The notes beneath the pieces were generated by a model. The model ran no database searches. It worked only from the letters and a program-made list of their open reading frames with translations, and was not told the origin of the DNA. 64,000 bases of DNA. It comes from Odobenus rosmarus divergens (taxonomy: Eukaryota > Chordata > Mammalia > Carnivora > Odobenidae). Both the position numbers and the translations under genes were made by a program. Positions 22,601-36,300 of this stretch are shown one piece after another; positions within the stretch are counted from its first letter, which is position 1, and every line of letters starts with the position of its first letter. The DNA is taken from contig NW_004451517.1 of assembly GCF_000321225.1 (NCBI RefSeq), forward strand, positions 496,001 to 560,000. The letters are read 5' to 3'.

Positions 22601-24181
22601 GCAATTTTCGGGTTTTTTGTTGTTTTTTTTTTTACCAACACGCCTCAGTCTCCAGCCTACACAACGGCCTGAGGCCAGGTGGGGAGGTGGGGACCTTGGC
22701 AGCCCTCCCACCCGGGCTCCTTCAGAGGTTCCCACTGCCTGGGGGACAGAGTCCCGAACCCCGCTGCCGGAGATGCCCTCCCGACCCCCAGCCAGTGTGG
22801 AGAGGCCCAGCTCGCCCCAGCCGTGTGCCCTCTCCAGGGCCCTTCGCTCTGTGTGGGCCTGGGACCCCGGGCCGTCTGCGGAGACCTAAGGCCCCGCCTC
22901 AGAAAGCGGTTCCAAACAGTAAAATGGCTAGAAATGCAAAGGAAAAGAACCACATTAAAATACAGCTATTAAAATATTTTTTAGAAATAAGCGTGTGCCT
23001 CAGGACTCTGTGTGCCCTTTCGCTGAGGGGTTAAGTCACCCGAGCGAGCGGTGGCTTTCATGGTGCTCTGGTTGTGAAGCAGCGATGAGCGAAATGTCCG
23101 TGAGCCCCGTGCCGTGCGGGCCACGGAGCCGCGGGGCTTCAGGGTCACGGCTGCGGCCGAGGGCGCCCGGCTGGCCTGTGTCGGCCCGCCTCTGTGAAGA
23201 CTTCTTCCCCATCAGGCTCACAGGCCCTGCATTCTGTCCCCGGGCTGCGTGGGTCCGCGGGCCCCGCTAACAGCGCCTTCGCATGAGCTCCTCTGGCCGC
23301 TGTCACCAGTTACCCACCCTTACGGCTTAAAGCAACACAGATCCACCCTCTCGTTCTTATTCTGGAGGTCGGAGCCCAGCAGGGGTCTCCCCGGACTCCA
23401 GTCACAGTATTGGCAGGGCTGGAGGCTTTGGGGGGTATTCGGTCCCCTTGCCCTTTCTCAGCGGCTGGGTTCCTTGGCTCGCGGCCCCCGCCCCCCTCCT
23501 CAGGACCTGGTGCTCAGTGGCCTGTCTCAGGCCGCCCCACTGTGACACTCTCTCCTGCGGCTTCCTGCTCCCACTGCCAAGGGGAAGATGATCTCCCCAG
23601 GATCAGCATTGTCTCCCCATCTCAAGGTCCAGAGCCTCAGTCACATCCGCAAAGCCCCTTTTTGCCACGGGAGGTAGCATGGAAAGCAGGGGCCATCTTC
23701 GGGGTTAATGGTGGTTTCATCCATGGACAGCTTGGGCCACTGCCTCGGTCAACCTTAGAAAAGGGGCCAGTGCCGATCTGAAAAAACATGGATTATAAAC
23801 ACGGCAGTTCCCCCTCGGAAGGCTGCACACCTTTTTGGCACTCTACAGGTTAGTGGATGTGCGGGGAAGCCCCTTGCCCCAGTGCGGTGTGTGGCTAATC
23901 CCCGAGCTTCCAGAACTCCGTGAAAGCCAAGGCTAGGGAGAGGTGGAGCCTGTCCCTGCAGTGGGAGTGGGGGTTTCCTGGGGAGCACTGGTCTGGGGGC
24001 CCCACCCCAGCAGGTGCAGCCTGGCAGGTGCATGAGCCGCTTGCCCCAGGAGCCCAGGAGTGTGTTGGTAAAGGTGCCTGCAGGTACTGTGTGGACACAG
24101 GGTCTGTTCTGGCTCCATGGTGGGGGCAGGGGGCACCGTGTCACACAGTTGAAAGCGGAATGGCTACCTGGGAACACTGTC

Positions 24182-24592
24182 CTAGTCAGCTTGGGCTGCT
24201 GTGGCAGAAGACCACAGACTGGGGGGGGGGGGGGCGGCGCTCAAAAGACAGAAGTGTATTTCCTCACAGTTCTGGAGGCCATAAGTCCAAGATCAAGGTG
24301 TTGGCAGGGTTGGTTTCTGGTGGAGCTGCTGTCCTTGGCTCGCATCGACTGTCTCCTCCCTGCGTCCTCACTTGGTCTTTCCTGGGTGTCAGTGGTATGC
24401 TAATCTCTCCTTAGAAGGACACCAGCCACACTGGATTAGGGCCCACTCTGAGGACCTCATTTAATCACCTCTGTAAAGACCCTGTCTCCCAATGCAGTCA
24501 CATTCTGGTGCACTGGGGGTTGGGACTAACCACAGGAATTTTGGGGGGCTGGGGACACAATTCAGTCCATAACCTATACCTACTTTGCTTTT
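24182..24592 (-). mobile_element. MLT1-type LTR (ERVL-MaLR), reverse
   Basis: Reverse complement of an MLT1-like LTR: plus-strand phrases TCACAGTTCTGGAGGCC, GGATTAGGGCCCACTCTGAG and ACACAATTCAGTCCATAAC. It contains a G homopolymer at about 24221-24233. Same family as the copy near 21 kb but inverted. No internal genes lie between them. Confidence 0.75.
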
Positions 24593-24830
24593 GCAGGCAA
24601 CTCTCAGAATTGTGCTTGGGGCCTCCCATGTGGGTCAAGGGGCCCCTCCTGCAAAGTCCCACTGAGGTGGCCAAGGACTGGGGTCGTGTTATAGTAGGTC
24701 CCAAGAGATGAAGTGGCCCCTAGCACCAGGGCACATGCCACGAACATAAAGACAGTGGGAAACCCCATGCCTCAAAGAATTCCCTCAGTAAAACTCAGCC
24801 TCCATTGCACTTCTGCTTTAAAGGTCAAGC

Positions 24831-25018
24831 CCGGGGCGCCTGGGCGGCTCAGCCGGTTAAGCGTCTGCCTTCGGCTCGGGTTGTATCACGGAGTCCTGGG
24901 ATCCAGTCCCATGTCGGGCTCCCCACCAGTGGGGAGTCTGCTTCTCCCTCTCCCTGTGCCCCTCCCCCTGCTCTCTCAAATAAATAAATAAAATCTTTAA
25001 AAATAAAAACATAAAAAA
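24831..25018 (+). mobile_element. CAN-SINE (SINEC)
   Basis: tRNA-Lys-derived head (GGGGCGCCTGGGCGGCTCAG), CT-rich middle and an A-rich tail with AATAAA repeats. Flanked by a 12-bp target-site duplication with one mismatch (24819-24830 and 25019-25030). Confidence 0.92.
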
Positions 25019-26539
25019 TAAAGGTCGAGCTCAGAGTCAGAAAGATGCACACTGGAAACACAGGTCTACCTGGTGCCGGAGGAGGCCCGGGGTCAGGAGG
25101 GGGGCGCTCAGCCCTGCTGAGGAAGGCCCTGGGGGCACATGGAGTCAAAGGCAGCCCCTCCAGGCCCTGGAATAATGGTGACACTGCCCTTCGGGCTACC
25201 AGTGGCGGCTGAATGGCTAAGTGTGGAGGCTGCAAAGCAAAGGAGGGGCTTCATGCTTCTGAGCTGTCCCCGTCCCGGAGAAGAAACGGAGGCAGGAAGA
25301 AGCATGCTGGTGCCTGGACAACCCGAAGGCCAGCGTGGGTTTGGGACCTCTAGGTGCTGGTGGTTGAGCCTCTTCTTAGCACTTTTGACCACCCCCTCCC
25401 TGCTGCCCCGCCCCTCCCCCAGGGGGAAACTCCAGGGATAAGATCTCCTGCCAGTTCTCTTTAGGGACTGACTCACGTTTTAAGCAAGTAGGCAACAGGC
25501 TTTTATTTGCTTTGGAAACAGCCCTCACCTTAGTATTTCTCAGTATATGCAAAATTCACAACAGACTTACAGCAGGCTATAAAATGACTTACTCTGCTTC
25601 TATGGGCCTTGTGGTGACATAACACCTGTTGTGATAAAAAACGCTCAAAAAAAAAAAAAACTTTCAACACGACAGCCACATGGTTCTCCTGCCTCCTCCC
25701 CACTTCTGCTGCTCGGGCTCTGTGGAATCAGGGTGCCCTCACTTCGCAGGAAATCCTGCCACTGAGCTGTGAAATACTGACATTGGGCGTCAGCCCAACC
25801 CCTCACGGGAATAGGATGCTCGTGTTGAAACCGCCTCCTCCACCTGCAGCCAGAAGGGACTTCCCACCGACCAGCACATGTGCATCTAGAGTGTTCAAAG
25901 TTACTGAAATTAGTCTCAAATGGCCCTGTTGGCCTCTAGCACCCATCTGGGATGGAGGTTTGCATTTCCTTCTCTTTCCTTCCCAAAGCAAGGCAGAGAT
26001 AATACCGAAGGGTGAGTGGAGACTCAGAGTCGCCCACACCACAGGCAACAAAACTTCAGTGTCCCATAAGGAAACCGGGGAGGGGGGCATTATATTTTAA
26101 GTAGAAAAATCAGGAATCTGACCTCTGAAAAATTCTCGACTTTACTATTCTAAGGAGGCCATCAATCCTTGTAAAGGTAAAAGTGTGTAATTTTAAAGGA
26201 TATTTTTCTAACAGGATAAATAATCCTTCAACCCCACTTCCCAACTATCTTACAAGCTTAGTAACACCACCACGTGGAGAGCCAGCACTCATTTCTTTGA
26301 ACAAGCCCAAGTCCAAGGAATAGAATACACTGCATACTCCCCTGAGCCTGGCACTGGGGTCGTGGGCGCCACCTCCTGGCGACCTGGAAACACAGCCCGG
26401 GGCCGCGAGGAGCTGCCTCCAGACATCGGTGGTCCCAGGACAGCCCGGTCTGTGGACATTTTGGCCCCATGGGAGAGCAACTTCCCACGGATGTCATCCC
26501 ACCTGGAAGTTACAAGAGTAGCAGCTAGAATTTGGAGCA

Positions 26540-26725
26540 CTCATCATGGGCCAGCCACAGCAGCACCCTGCAGGCTTTAACTCTGAACACTCCCACCAAT
26601 CTTTGGCAAATGCTGCTCTTAATGTCTCCCATTCCACAGATGAGGTCCCTGGGGCTCAGAAAATTAGAAATCACATGCTCAAGGTCCCAGAGCAGGGATT
26701 TGGAGGCAGGCAGTCCATGTTCTTA
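26540..26725 (-). repeat. MIR element
   Basis: Reversed MIR: CCCATTCCACAGATGAGGTC, GGGGCTCAGAAAATTAG, AAGGTCCCAGAGCAGGGATT, then the GGCAGTCCATGTTCTT end. Confidence 0.65.
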
Positions 26726-28235
26726 ACTATGTATGGTGTTATACGGGTATTTCAAACGTCCTCTTATAGCCAATAGACAGTTCTTCTCCCATTTGGGGGA
26801 AAGTGCAAGGAAACGGTCATGACTGGTACTCACGGCACTACTACCGGTCCTCAACCAAGGAAGGCGTAACAGGGAGAAAAATCCCAGTCCAGAACACGAT
26901 TAACATCTGTAACACATATACACGTAGACACATACATACACATGTAATGGCAGCATGTTGAGCAAAACAGTGCTTACCATCACAGTGAGCTCGTGAACGT
27001 ATAAAATACATTTTAATGTAGTCTTGCAGCTCCATTAAAAACATGCTAGTAGCAACTATAGTCATTTCACAACCTACGAGATCACGATTTAATCTGGAAA
27101 ATGCAGACTTCCGTGTTCCTTATGTGTTTGGTCATTTCTCACAGAGCCCCTCCTTCGAAGGAAAAATCACATTTTGGTTGAATGAAAAAAAAAAAAAATT
27201 TCCCAAGTCACTCCAAAAATGGCAGAGAGGTTCTACCAAGCAGCCTAGAACATACCGAATAATGTCCCGTTAACAGAATTTTCTAGTGAGGTATTTTGTC
27301 CCTCGAAGAGGACGTTAGGTGGTATGTTTTAACTTCCATTGTATTATTTCATGGCTTTTTATGGTCTTACTTTCATTGTGTAAATTTTTATGGTTATTTT
27401 CTAACTTTGGGCAAAAGATAATAGTTTTCCACATATGTAATTTTTTTCTTTAAATTTATGGCAGTGACTAATTTTGTGGGGGCAACTGTGTTTTTTAGAA
27501 GTGGATCGACTTAAAGAAAAATAAGGAAATCATGGTGAAACTGGTGACCAGATGAATGTGCTTAGGAAGCTGCATGGGAACCAGCCCGGAAACACACCAG
27601 GCATCTGAGCAGCTTCTCACTCGGCAGAATCCTGCTTCTCAGGAAGGGCGAGGACGCATGGTCGTAAGGTGGCTGTTCACCCTGTTCTACCAAATCCCAC
27701 CTAAGCATCCTCGTGTCCAGGCCCAGGACAGACGAAGCCGCCCCTCACACGGGTCAGGCGGGCAGGGTTCAGTAGGCCCCCTTGATGGCAGAGGACTCTG
27801 GAGAAGCTCGCAGACACGCACACAAAGCACCGCGTTTCCAGGCCATTTCGGTGTCTGTCTCGAAGAACACGGGGTGAGACCAAACGTGGCAGCAACAGAG
27901 GTGGGCCTTCCTGCACATGACTCCCACCTGCTCTGACCTGTCTCCTTTCTTGTGAGTTCTCGCCACCAGGCTATGTCCACAGTTACTGCCAAGTGTGGTG
28001 TCACGAGCAGAGCAGAGGCCTAGGAAAACCAAATGGAGACATCACACGAGAGCAACCTCTTAACTTTAGAATCTGGTTGGTAGATATGTGTTCACTGCGA
28101 AGCTGTTCCCACTCAACACGTTTGGGAATTTTCATGATAAAATGTTGGAGAACGTAAGTGAACAAGACAACCTGTCTTCTCCATTAGGCTTACACATCCC
28201 TCTTCCCATGAAAGCAGGACCTCTGGGTGTAAATC

Positions 28236-28413
28236 TTTTTTAAGCTTTTATCTGAGAGAGCGAGCAAGCGAGCACGCACACAGAGGGAGAGTGGAAGGGA
28301 GAAGCAGACTTCCCGTGAGCAGTGGCCAATGCGGGACTCGATCCCAGGACCCTGAGATCGTGACCTGAGCCGAAGGCAGACCCTTTAACCGACTGAGCCA
28401 CCCAGGCGCCCCT
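28236..28413 (-). mobile_element. CAN-SINE (SINEC), reverse
   Basis: Poly-T start, AG-rich middle, and the reverse of the tRNA-derived head ending GAGCCACCCAGGCGCCCC. Target-site duplication TGGGTGTAAATC (28224-28235) and TGGGTGTCCATC (28414-28425). Confidence 0.92.
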
Positions 28414-29979
28414 TGGGTGTCCATCTTTAATGGCACAGTGACTTGTCATTAAAGCCGTCAAGATTACACTTGTATCTTGCTCAACTAGAAGATGCCAGCA
28501 AATTTATGAGCAGCGTATAGTATGGGTACCTGCAGGGGTGACGTTTAAGATGGGGAGCTCCTCAAAGACTCCATATCCTTATAGGAAACATGAAAACAAG
28601 TATCTTAAGAAGTTCAGTGATTTCAACAAATATTTCCTGGTTCATCACTAGTAAACCCATAGCAGGCCTTTATGCTCTAGGTTCTGGGCAGGTGGAGAAA
28701 TGAGCCCCGGACCCATCTACCAGGGTTCACATCCCCACAGGCACCAAGGAGCTCCCTTACTCCTGGTTTCCGGCACCCCAACATGGGTAACTTTGGTAAA
28801 TAGACTAAGGCAAATGTTTTAAGTTAGCCAATGGCACAAACTACCTATCCCCCCTTGGTAATGTGGCGAGGCCCAGGCTTGGAAAAGAACACTCTACAAA
28901 GCTCCTGGTTTAGACTCATGATTTCCAGGTCCTTTTCAACCATCGCCACTCACAAGCTTATAAAGAGAATTATGAAATTACAGCTAAAGCAACGCTCATA
29001 AATGTTGCCTACCCGTCAGCAAAGCCGGCTACTGGGGTAACTGAGCTTGACTCTCAGCACAGCGGTCCTACTTGCCCCCTCTTCCCCCACGCACAGGGCT
29101 GATCATGAAAAGTGAGGTGTAAATAATTAACTTGAAAATTCAGGCTTTTTTTTTTTTTTTTTTTAACCAGTACACCTGCCTTTCTCTCTTAAAAAATAAC
29201 ATTTTTCATGCAAAAAGATAGCGCTGAAGAGTTAATGGGTCTGATCTTACTTATGATCTACCAAAGAATTTTTTAAACCATTGAGTGCCAGCAATCTCTT
29301 CCAGTAGAAAATTTTATTTTCACTGCTTTTCATGAGTAGGCAAACATAACTTACAATACTGTCAAAGCCAGATTTCCAAACTCAGCAAGTTAGTTTACAT
29401 ACCAGCCCCAAACAGTAAAGCATAAGCAGCATTTGGGATCACAGAGTAAAAACACAACAGACTCAAAAGTCAGATGTTAAGCTGAATTTCATTTCGGATA
29501 CTTACCAATCAAGAATTTTAAATGATGAGAAATAAAAAAAATGAACTACCAGCACCGGGGCACAACTGAAGAGCACCTGTGGCGCGGGGGGCTCGGGTCC
29601 TAACCTGAAGGCCACACAAACATCACCCACTTGGGCTTGCGCACAAAGGCTTGCCCCTCAGCGCACAGAACAAGCCCCGTTCTGGCCACCAGGACCTCTG
29701 CCGGGCAGAGCCAAACACCGCTGGGGAGGTTAGAGACGGAACAAAGGAACAAGAGAAACACCCATCCAGCCTCTGCCGGCCTGCACTTGAAGCTGCCGCT
29801 AGACACTCCACGCGGCAGTCACAGCTCAGGATCCCCTTTCTCCTAAGGGGCAAGACTGCTGCATGTCCCCAAGGGCGGCTCCAATTACAAATCAAAACCC
29901 TGGATGCTGCGCGACAGGATGGCCGCTTCAGAGCTTAGGGGGCAGGCAAGGGGAGAGACACACAAAGGGAGCTTAGTAG

Positions 29980-30352
29980 GGAATCTTCAAAATATTTTAT
30001 TACAAAATACAGTACAGTGTTCGTAGAATGTTTCCCAACGTTCTCGAATACGTACATGGCTGAATGAAGCACTGCAAAATACCTGGCAGTCGCCCACAGG
30101 AATCTAACTTCTAGAATCTATTTCAAACCCCGTGAGTCACAGAAGAAATCTGTAACAGGCAGTGGAATGGAGAGAAGGACAGTCACCGTGGCCGGCGGGG
30201 TTCCTGACTGCTGATCAAGGACACTGTTTCCTCCGGGGCTTGAAATCCACATCCAGGGCTGAAAACCTACCAAACACTGGGACCCAAATCCGTACAAAGA
30301 CGAGGCAGAGTGGAGAGGAAACAGCTCTGGACAACCCAGAAGTCTCCGGCCA
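29980..30352 (-). other. RAE1: RAE1 3'UTR
   Basis: About 370 nt from the stop codon to the first AATAAA on the minus strand (30001-29996). Cleavage is inferred near 29975-29985. Longer alternative 3' ends cannot be excluded. Confidence 0.65.
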
Positions 30353-33300
30353 CTACTTCTTATTCCTGGGTTTTAGCTCTTCGGCTGCATTACGCAGGAA
30401 AATGTAATTTTTCTTTTGGGGATTATAAAATTCATGTCCCTAAAGGGGGGGAAAAACACATAACAACAATCTTATCATTAAAAAGCAAAAATTAGCATTT
30501 TGTGGGCACTTTGTATATGCCAAGTCCTGTGCTACATACATGAAACATAATGTATCTGGGGGAACAAAACAGGTTTATGGGGGGAAAGAAAAGTCAAATG
30601 TTAAACAAATTTAAACTCTGGTTTCAGAGGAAAGGTTAAGGACTTGGTGGATATTTGTCTTCAGTGTCCCACTTAGAGGAATGATCTTCTACATATTTTT
30701 CAGTGCTAAGCCTCTTTAACCCACTACCACCTCAATGCCAAGGTGACCGCCCACAGGAGCAAGGCCTCCAGGGAGGGCGGTGGAGGACTGGCTCAGACCT
30801 GAGGTTTCACAGAAGAGGAGACATCTGCTCTATGACTTCCTGGGGCCGGGGGCAAGGGCCAGGATGAGCCGGCCCACAAAGAACCAGAGGGAAGTGCAAG
30901 TATGTATGGTGGTCAGCGAGTCTGCCCGTGGGCAGGCGGAAGGGGAGCCTGGAAATCAGGACCAGGCTGGACTATGAGAAGGAACGTGAAGGGTAGACTG
31001 AGGCCGTTGAACATTATCCCCCAGAAAAAGGCACAGCAGCCAGAAGCTGTAAGTGGTTCACAGTGCCAGGACAGCGGAGGGGGTGGTGGGCAAGGCTGAA
31101 GTGGGCACCTCGGGTGACCCCAAGACCTGGAACAGGGAGATGGGGAGGGCCTCCGACTGCACTCTGCCTCCTCTACCGCAGCGACGTGTTTTATTCTCAT
31201 CCCTTGACAGACATGCCCAGATGGTTCTAGAAGTTTAGCTTAATGGTGACCAGAAGTTCCCATCATAATATACGAAGTACAGCTTTTCTGGACAGTTGCA
31301 TTCGGGCAGTAAGCTCAGAACATTAATCCTATGTGATCACAATTTCATTCTGGAGAGAACTGTCCTTAAACTAAGAACAGTGTGAACTTCCAAAGCAACT
31401 CTTTTTACATTAAGAAGAGTGTAATTTAAGTAACTCCTAGTGTAAGTTGACATTAATTGTTCAGATGAATTCATCTTGAGCAGCATTCACAGCAATGAAC
31501 TTTCTCACTTCTTTCAGTTCACTTCTAATTTTTCAATGCCTGCAACACGCGGCTCCCTGAGCGTGGCCCGGGGGAGAGGGGCACAGAGGTGCAGCCTGAG
31601 GCAGCCGCGGGCGGAACACGTGGACCAGGGGAGCCCCTTTGAAGAGCCCATGGAGAAACCGAGGCCCTGGGCCACAGCCTGCTCCAGCCCCGGCTCTGCA
31701 GAACCGGAAAAGACACCCTTTGCAAAAAACTGCGTGCGGCTGCCACAGGTGGATGGATACACACGTGGTGCACTGGTACCACAGACGGCCTGGCCGTGGA
31801 ACGGAATGGGCGAGGGATCCACTCAACGCTGGGGGCGAACGCCACGATCCTTACAACGGGTGAAAGAAGCCAGGCCAAAAAGACATAAAATTCTAGAAAA
31901 CGCAAGCTCATCTATGATAGAAAGCAGACTGAGGGTCGTGGGTGGGTGGGTGGGTGTGTGTGTGTGTGTGACAGTAATACATATGGAAACTTCTGGGGGA
32001 AATAAAACTGTTACCTTAAAACAAGGTTATCTGGACTGTGGTGATGGTTTCACGGGTACATACAGATACTGAAAGTGAGCACCGTGCATGACTACGGCAC
32101 CCCCAGGATACCTCAGCAAAGCGGCTTCAAGAAACACACCGTAGCTGCCCGGCCTGCATCAGCACACACCTGGCGAGACAGGGCTCGGGTGTGGAGGCCG
32201 GGTGGGCAGGGGGACCGCAGGTAAAGCCACCAGAGACTGGGGACTGCCCAGATCTTCTGAGAAAGAGAATCAAAGGTGACACTGAGACCCCCAAGTGAAC
32301 GGACAGTGACTGACTCAAAGGAGGGACCCAGGAGAGGAAGTGAGCCTGGAGGATAAAGGACGCACAGGCAAGAGTTACAGGACTTTCATCTCCTAAGTGA
32401 AGGCACTCTGGGCACGCTGTGCATTCATGCTGTTGGGATGGGGATACTGGAAGAGAAGTGGAGTGCAAGCTCAGGAACCAAGTCAGAGACTGAAGGGTCG
32501 GTCACTGGTTTGCGTTGGGAGAACCCCAAGGAAAACCAGTCAGGCTAGAGCTGACGGGGAAGGGCGGCATCCAGGAGGCAGCCAAAGGAATGGAAGCTAG
32601 TGGGTGTTAACCCCACTATGCATTGATCAGCTGAGGAAAACAAGGTTTCTCAGCTAGCTTTGGCATGGCCGAAAGCTTCAGTGTGTGCTTACAGACGGAG
32701 GACCAGGAGCCGGTGGGCAGGGAGAGAAGGTGCTCGCAGAAGGAGAGAGAACGGAGGGGTGTGAGGGAGTCTGGGGCATGTCTGGGGTGGGAGGCAGGTG
32801 GAAGGAAATGGGCCAGGGCAGACAGGCATGCGTGCAGATGAAAGGGAAAGACACTGAGGAGGGCAAAGCCTTTCCGGGTGAGGCCAGTGACCTCACCAGT
32901 CAGGAAGCTGGGCAGCAAGGGCAGAGCAGGGAAAAGTCTGAAAGGCTGCTGTGGAGAGGGGGCTGGGGGGTGGCATGAGAAAAATGAACAAACCATCCAG
33001 GACAACCAGCAGCTGAGAAGCAAACATGTGGGCTGGCCGAGAAACATCAGCTGTTAGCTAGCAGACTGGAGCCCCAATCCCGCAGTGTGCTCCCCTTACC
33101 ACCATGCTGGGATGCCTCAAAAATGCAGCCACAACCCTGTCAGCCCCTAACCCCCTTCCGCAGATAATAAACAAAGCAGCAATGCCTCCAGTGAAAGCCC
33201 CACGCCCTGGCCCTGCTGCCCCTCCAGCCGCCCTCACTGTGCCCCCTCACACTCTGGCAACCACCCCGGGCCTCACTGAAGGACTTACAGCCTCCTGGAG

Positions 33301-36300
33301 TGACGGCCTCCAGCTCACTCTACTTCTGACCTCACAATGACCAGACCCTTCCCAGGGGCACGTTCCCAGGGAAAGGCTCTACAGGTATGACTTCGGCCGA
33401 ATCCCCACACCTTTTGAGGGCACTTGTGCTATTTCCCTTTGCAGTGACAGGATGGTGACCTGCCAAGGTCACCAGCAAGACCCGAGCAGAGTCACAACTC
33501 AAGCCCAGGCCTTCCGACTCCAGAGCCTGGCACCGCTCCCTCAGTTTCCACAGCAGGCCTGGGAATGCTCACCTTTGACCAGTCGTAGCTGGAAGCATAG
33601 GCAAATATGTTTCCATTGTGATTGAAGCAGCAAGCCGATATCGGCTGATCTAATTGTTCTGAAGTTTTTAGTTTCGTTCTGGCATCTTTGTCCCAAAAGC
33701 TGAATCTACCATCAGATCCCACAGTGGCAAGAGTGCCATGGACAGGATGGAATGCGATCCCATTTACCTGCAAGGATTAACAGGCACGATGAGAAGCAGT
33801 GGAAAAGGGAGGAGGAATCAGGTTTGTACCAGTATGTGCCTCCGGCTTCACTTGGAAAACAAAAAGCGCGGATTGCCGCTTCATGAGTGCCAGCTGCCCG
33901 CCGATCTCAGGAGAAACTAGCCGTGCTTCTGTGATCAACTGCCAGCCCAGAACCTAATCGCATCTCGTTACGAACACAAGTCAGGAGAAGTTCACGAGTA
34001 CGTAGCCAGGGACGCCAAGGAGTGGACCTCAGGAAAGTGCCTTTTTCTTTTTCAGCAATCAGCAATTTCTGTTTCAACTAAGCATGTGAGCGGTCGGGCA
34101 GCATTCAGAAGGAGGGGGAAGGCCCCAAGAGCCGTCCGCTTGCAATCAGCAGCAGCGGAGAGCAAAGATGGTCAATGTGGCACAAAAACAGACAACCAGG
34201 ACCTACAGCGTAATCCATCAATCTCTGCCCATAAACATGCACAACGAGAGTGAGCCCCATAATGACTCAGCCACCCACCCCCAAGTCTAGTTTCTAGATG
34301 TGTTCTTAAGGTTAAAGTTTCTAAAAACGTACTGCATAGATGTCCTGAGGGGCTGAAGTATTGGTTCCGTTCGAGCGGTGACATTTGAAGGTAAAGTTAT
34401 CTTTGGCGCTGAAAAGCAAAAGCTCAACTGAGTTTTCCTTTCTGAAAAAGTCTCAAGTGAAAATCTGCAAGCAAATGGAGCCCACTTACGGATTTGGGGG
34501 GTTGATGTAGTGAATAGCAACCCTCCCCTCGATGCTTCCCAGGGCGAAACCAGTCGGCTTGTTCTGTTTGTCTTTAAAAATAGCCACACATCGATGCTAT
34601 GGTTTGAAAGAAAATAGTATGTTATCCCAAAGTAAAATACAAGATTTCATAACTAAGTGAAGGTAAATAACGTTCACCTCATTTTGGGGTTTCACCAAAA
34701 CCAGAAACATATTATACAAACATGGTAAATTATTTCTAGTCCTCCACCAACCGTTATTTTCTACCTCTATTCAGCCATGCAACTTTACGAACAAACTGCG
34801 GACCACATGCTTGTGTCTGGGGCTGCTCTTCCTTTACCCCCAGAAGAGCCTGCTGTCCTTCCAGCAGTGCACACGCCCCCCTGTTCCTATTCTGGCGCTG
34901 GCCCCCGATCCACAGCCCACCACTAACCAAGTGGGCACCCTACAACAACTCACCCAATGTTTCTGCACCTCTGCTTCCCCAAATGGAGAAGGGAAATAGC
35001 ATCTGCCCAGAGATCACAGGGAAACAAAGGTCACGTGGGAGAGTGGACGTGACCAGCGCTGTTTTTTTTTTTTTGGTGACCAGCGCTTTCTAAACTGCGA
35101 CCACACGATGCAGAAGCAACACGCTGCACCTGATCTAACACTGGTTCTGGGGACCCAAAGGAGGGTCTCCTGGACTCTACAGAAGATCCCACAGAAGAGC
35201 CCATGACCCAGCCGCCTGGGCAGAGGAGAAGCCAGGGCCTGGGTCCTGACTCCCGTCCTTCCCGTCGTGACAACCTGGCCTACTCCAGAGGACCACCCTA
35301 CCCAAACTGAGGTTCTATCTTCCGTGAGGAGTTCAGGAGACATGGGGGCAGGATCAGAGCCTCTGGATGAAGCCACAAAAAATGAAGGTAAAGAGCAGTT
35401 TCTGTTATTATGACACTTGCTAGAGCACACAAATTTCCTAAGTAAAAGGAAAAAGATATGCCAGTTCTATTTCCTTATCATTTGCCTTTTTTTGAACAAG
35501 CAGCTCATTACTTTTCTGAGTGGGAAAAAAATTAATGGAAAGAGGCAAAACCCTGTAAGTTAGCAGGAACCATGACTGTGCCTCCCATGCTCGGCACAGA
35601 GACCAGCAACTGCACACCTCTGGGGGGCACCATTTATAAGAACACAACCACACAGTGGTCCTATACAAAGGCTGAGGGCCTGCCTCAGCAAATTAAAGAC
35701 CAGGGTGTATGGCACAGGTAGCAGGAAATGAAGCCAGTTAGACTAGGTTTTGTCAAGGAATTTGGGATTTATCCAAAAGGAAACGAGGAGTCAGCGCTGA
35801 GTTTTTAAGGAAAGGTGTGGCAAAGTCAGATGTGCTGTTTTAAGAGCCCCCGACCCATGCATGGAGAGTGGATCAAAGGAGGGACAAGATCTAAGCTCTT
35901 ACAGTCACAAAAGGAGACTTGGATTAGATGTGGCAGGGGAGAAGGAGCAAAATGAACAGATTCCAAAACACCTGCAGGGCAGAAGGGAACCTGGAAATCA
36001 GTGAGACAGGAGAAAAGGAGGGGGAGCAGATCAAGGGTGACTTCCAGATTTCCAGCTTAGACAAGAGCAGGTGGAGGTCCCATCTCGAGATACAGAACAC
36101 ATGGGGAGGAGGCAACTGAGGGTGGTAGGCAGGAGCAGGTTAAGGTTGTTTGTTCACTCAGCAAACATCTGCAGAAACCTTCTATGCATTAGACCTGGCT
36201 CTAGGAGCTGAGGATGAGGTGGCAACAAAGAGAAATCTCTGCTCCGCGTGAATTTACATTCCAGTGGACATGAAACAGAATACGTAAAACATGTATGCGT

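Larger units (their letters stand above)
18250..29970. other. RBM38-RAE1 intergenic region
   Basis: About 11.7 kb between the RBM38 promoter and the RAE1 polyA site. It holds a second CpG island, two MLT1 LTRs, two CAN-SINEs, and MIR and L2 fragments (listed separately). No conserved coding exon was recognised on either strand. The stretches 25430-26530, 26730-28220 and 28430-29970 are AT-rich and lack recognisable repeats, so they hold unassigned unique sequence. Confidence 0.65.

Noticed and set aside
18240..30000. Search for a coding gene or processed pseudogene between RBM38 and RAE1
   Set aside because: No open frame showed a conserved domain, no exon chain could be built, and no intronless copy of a known gene was recognised.
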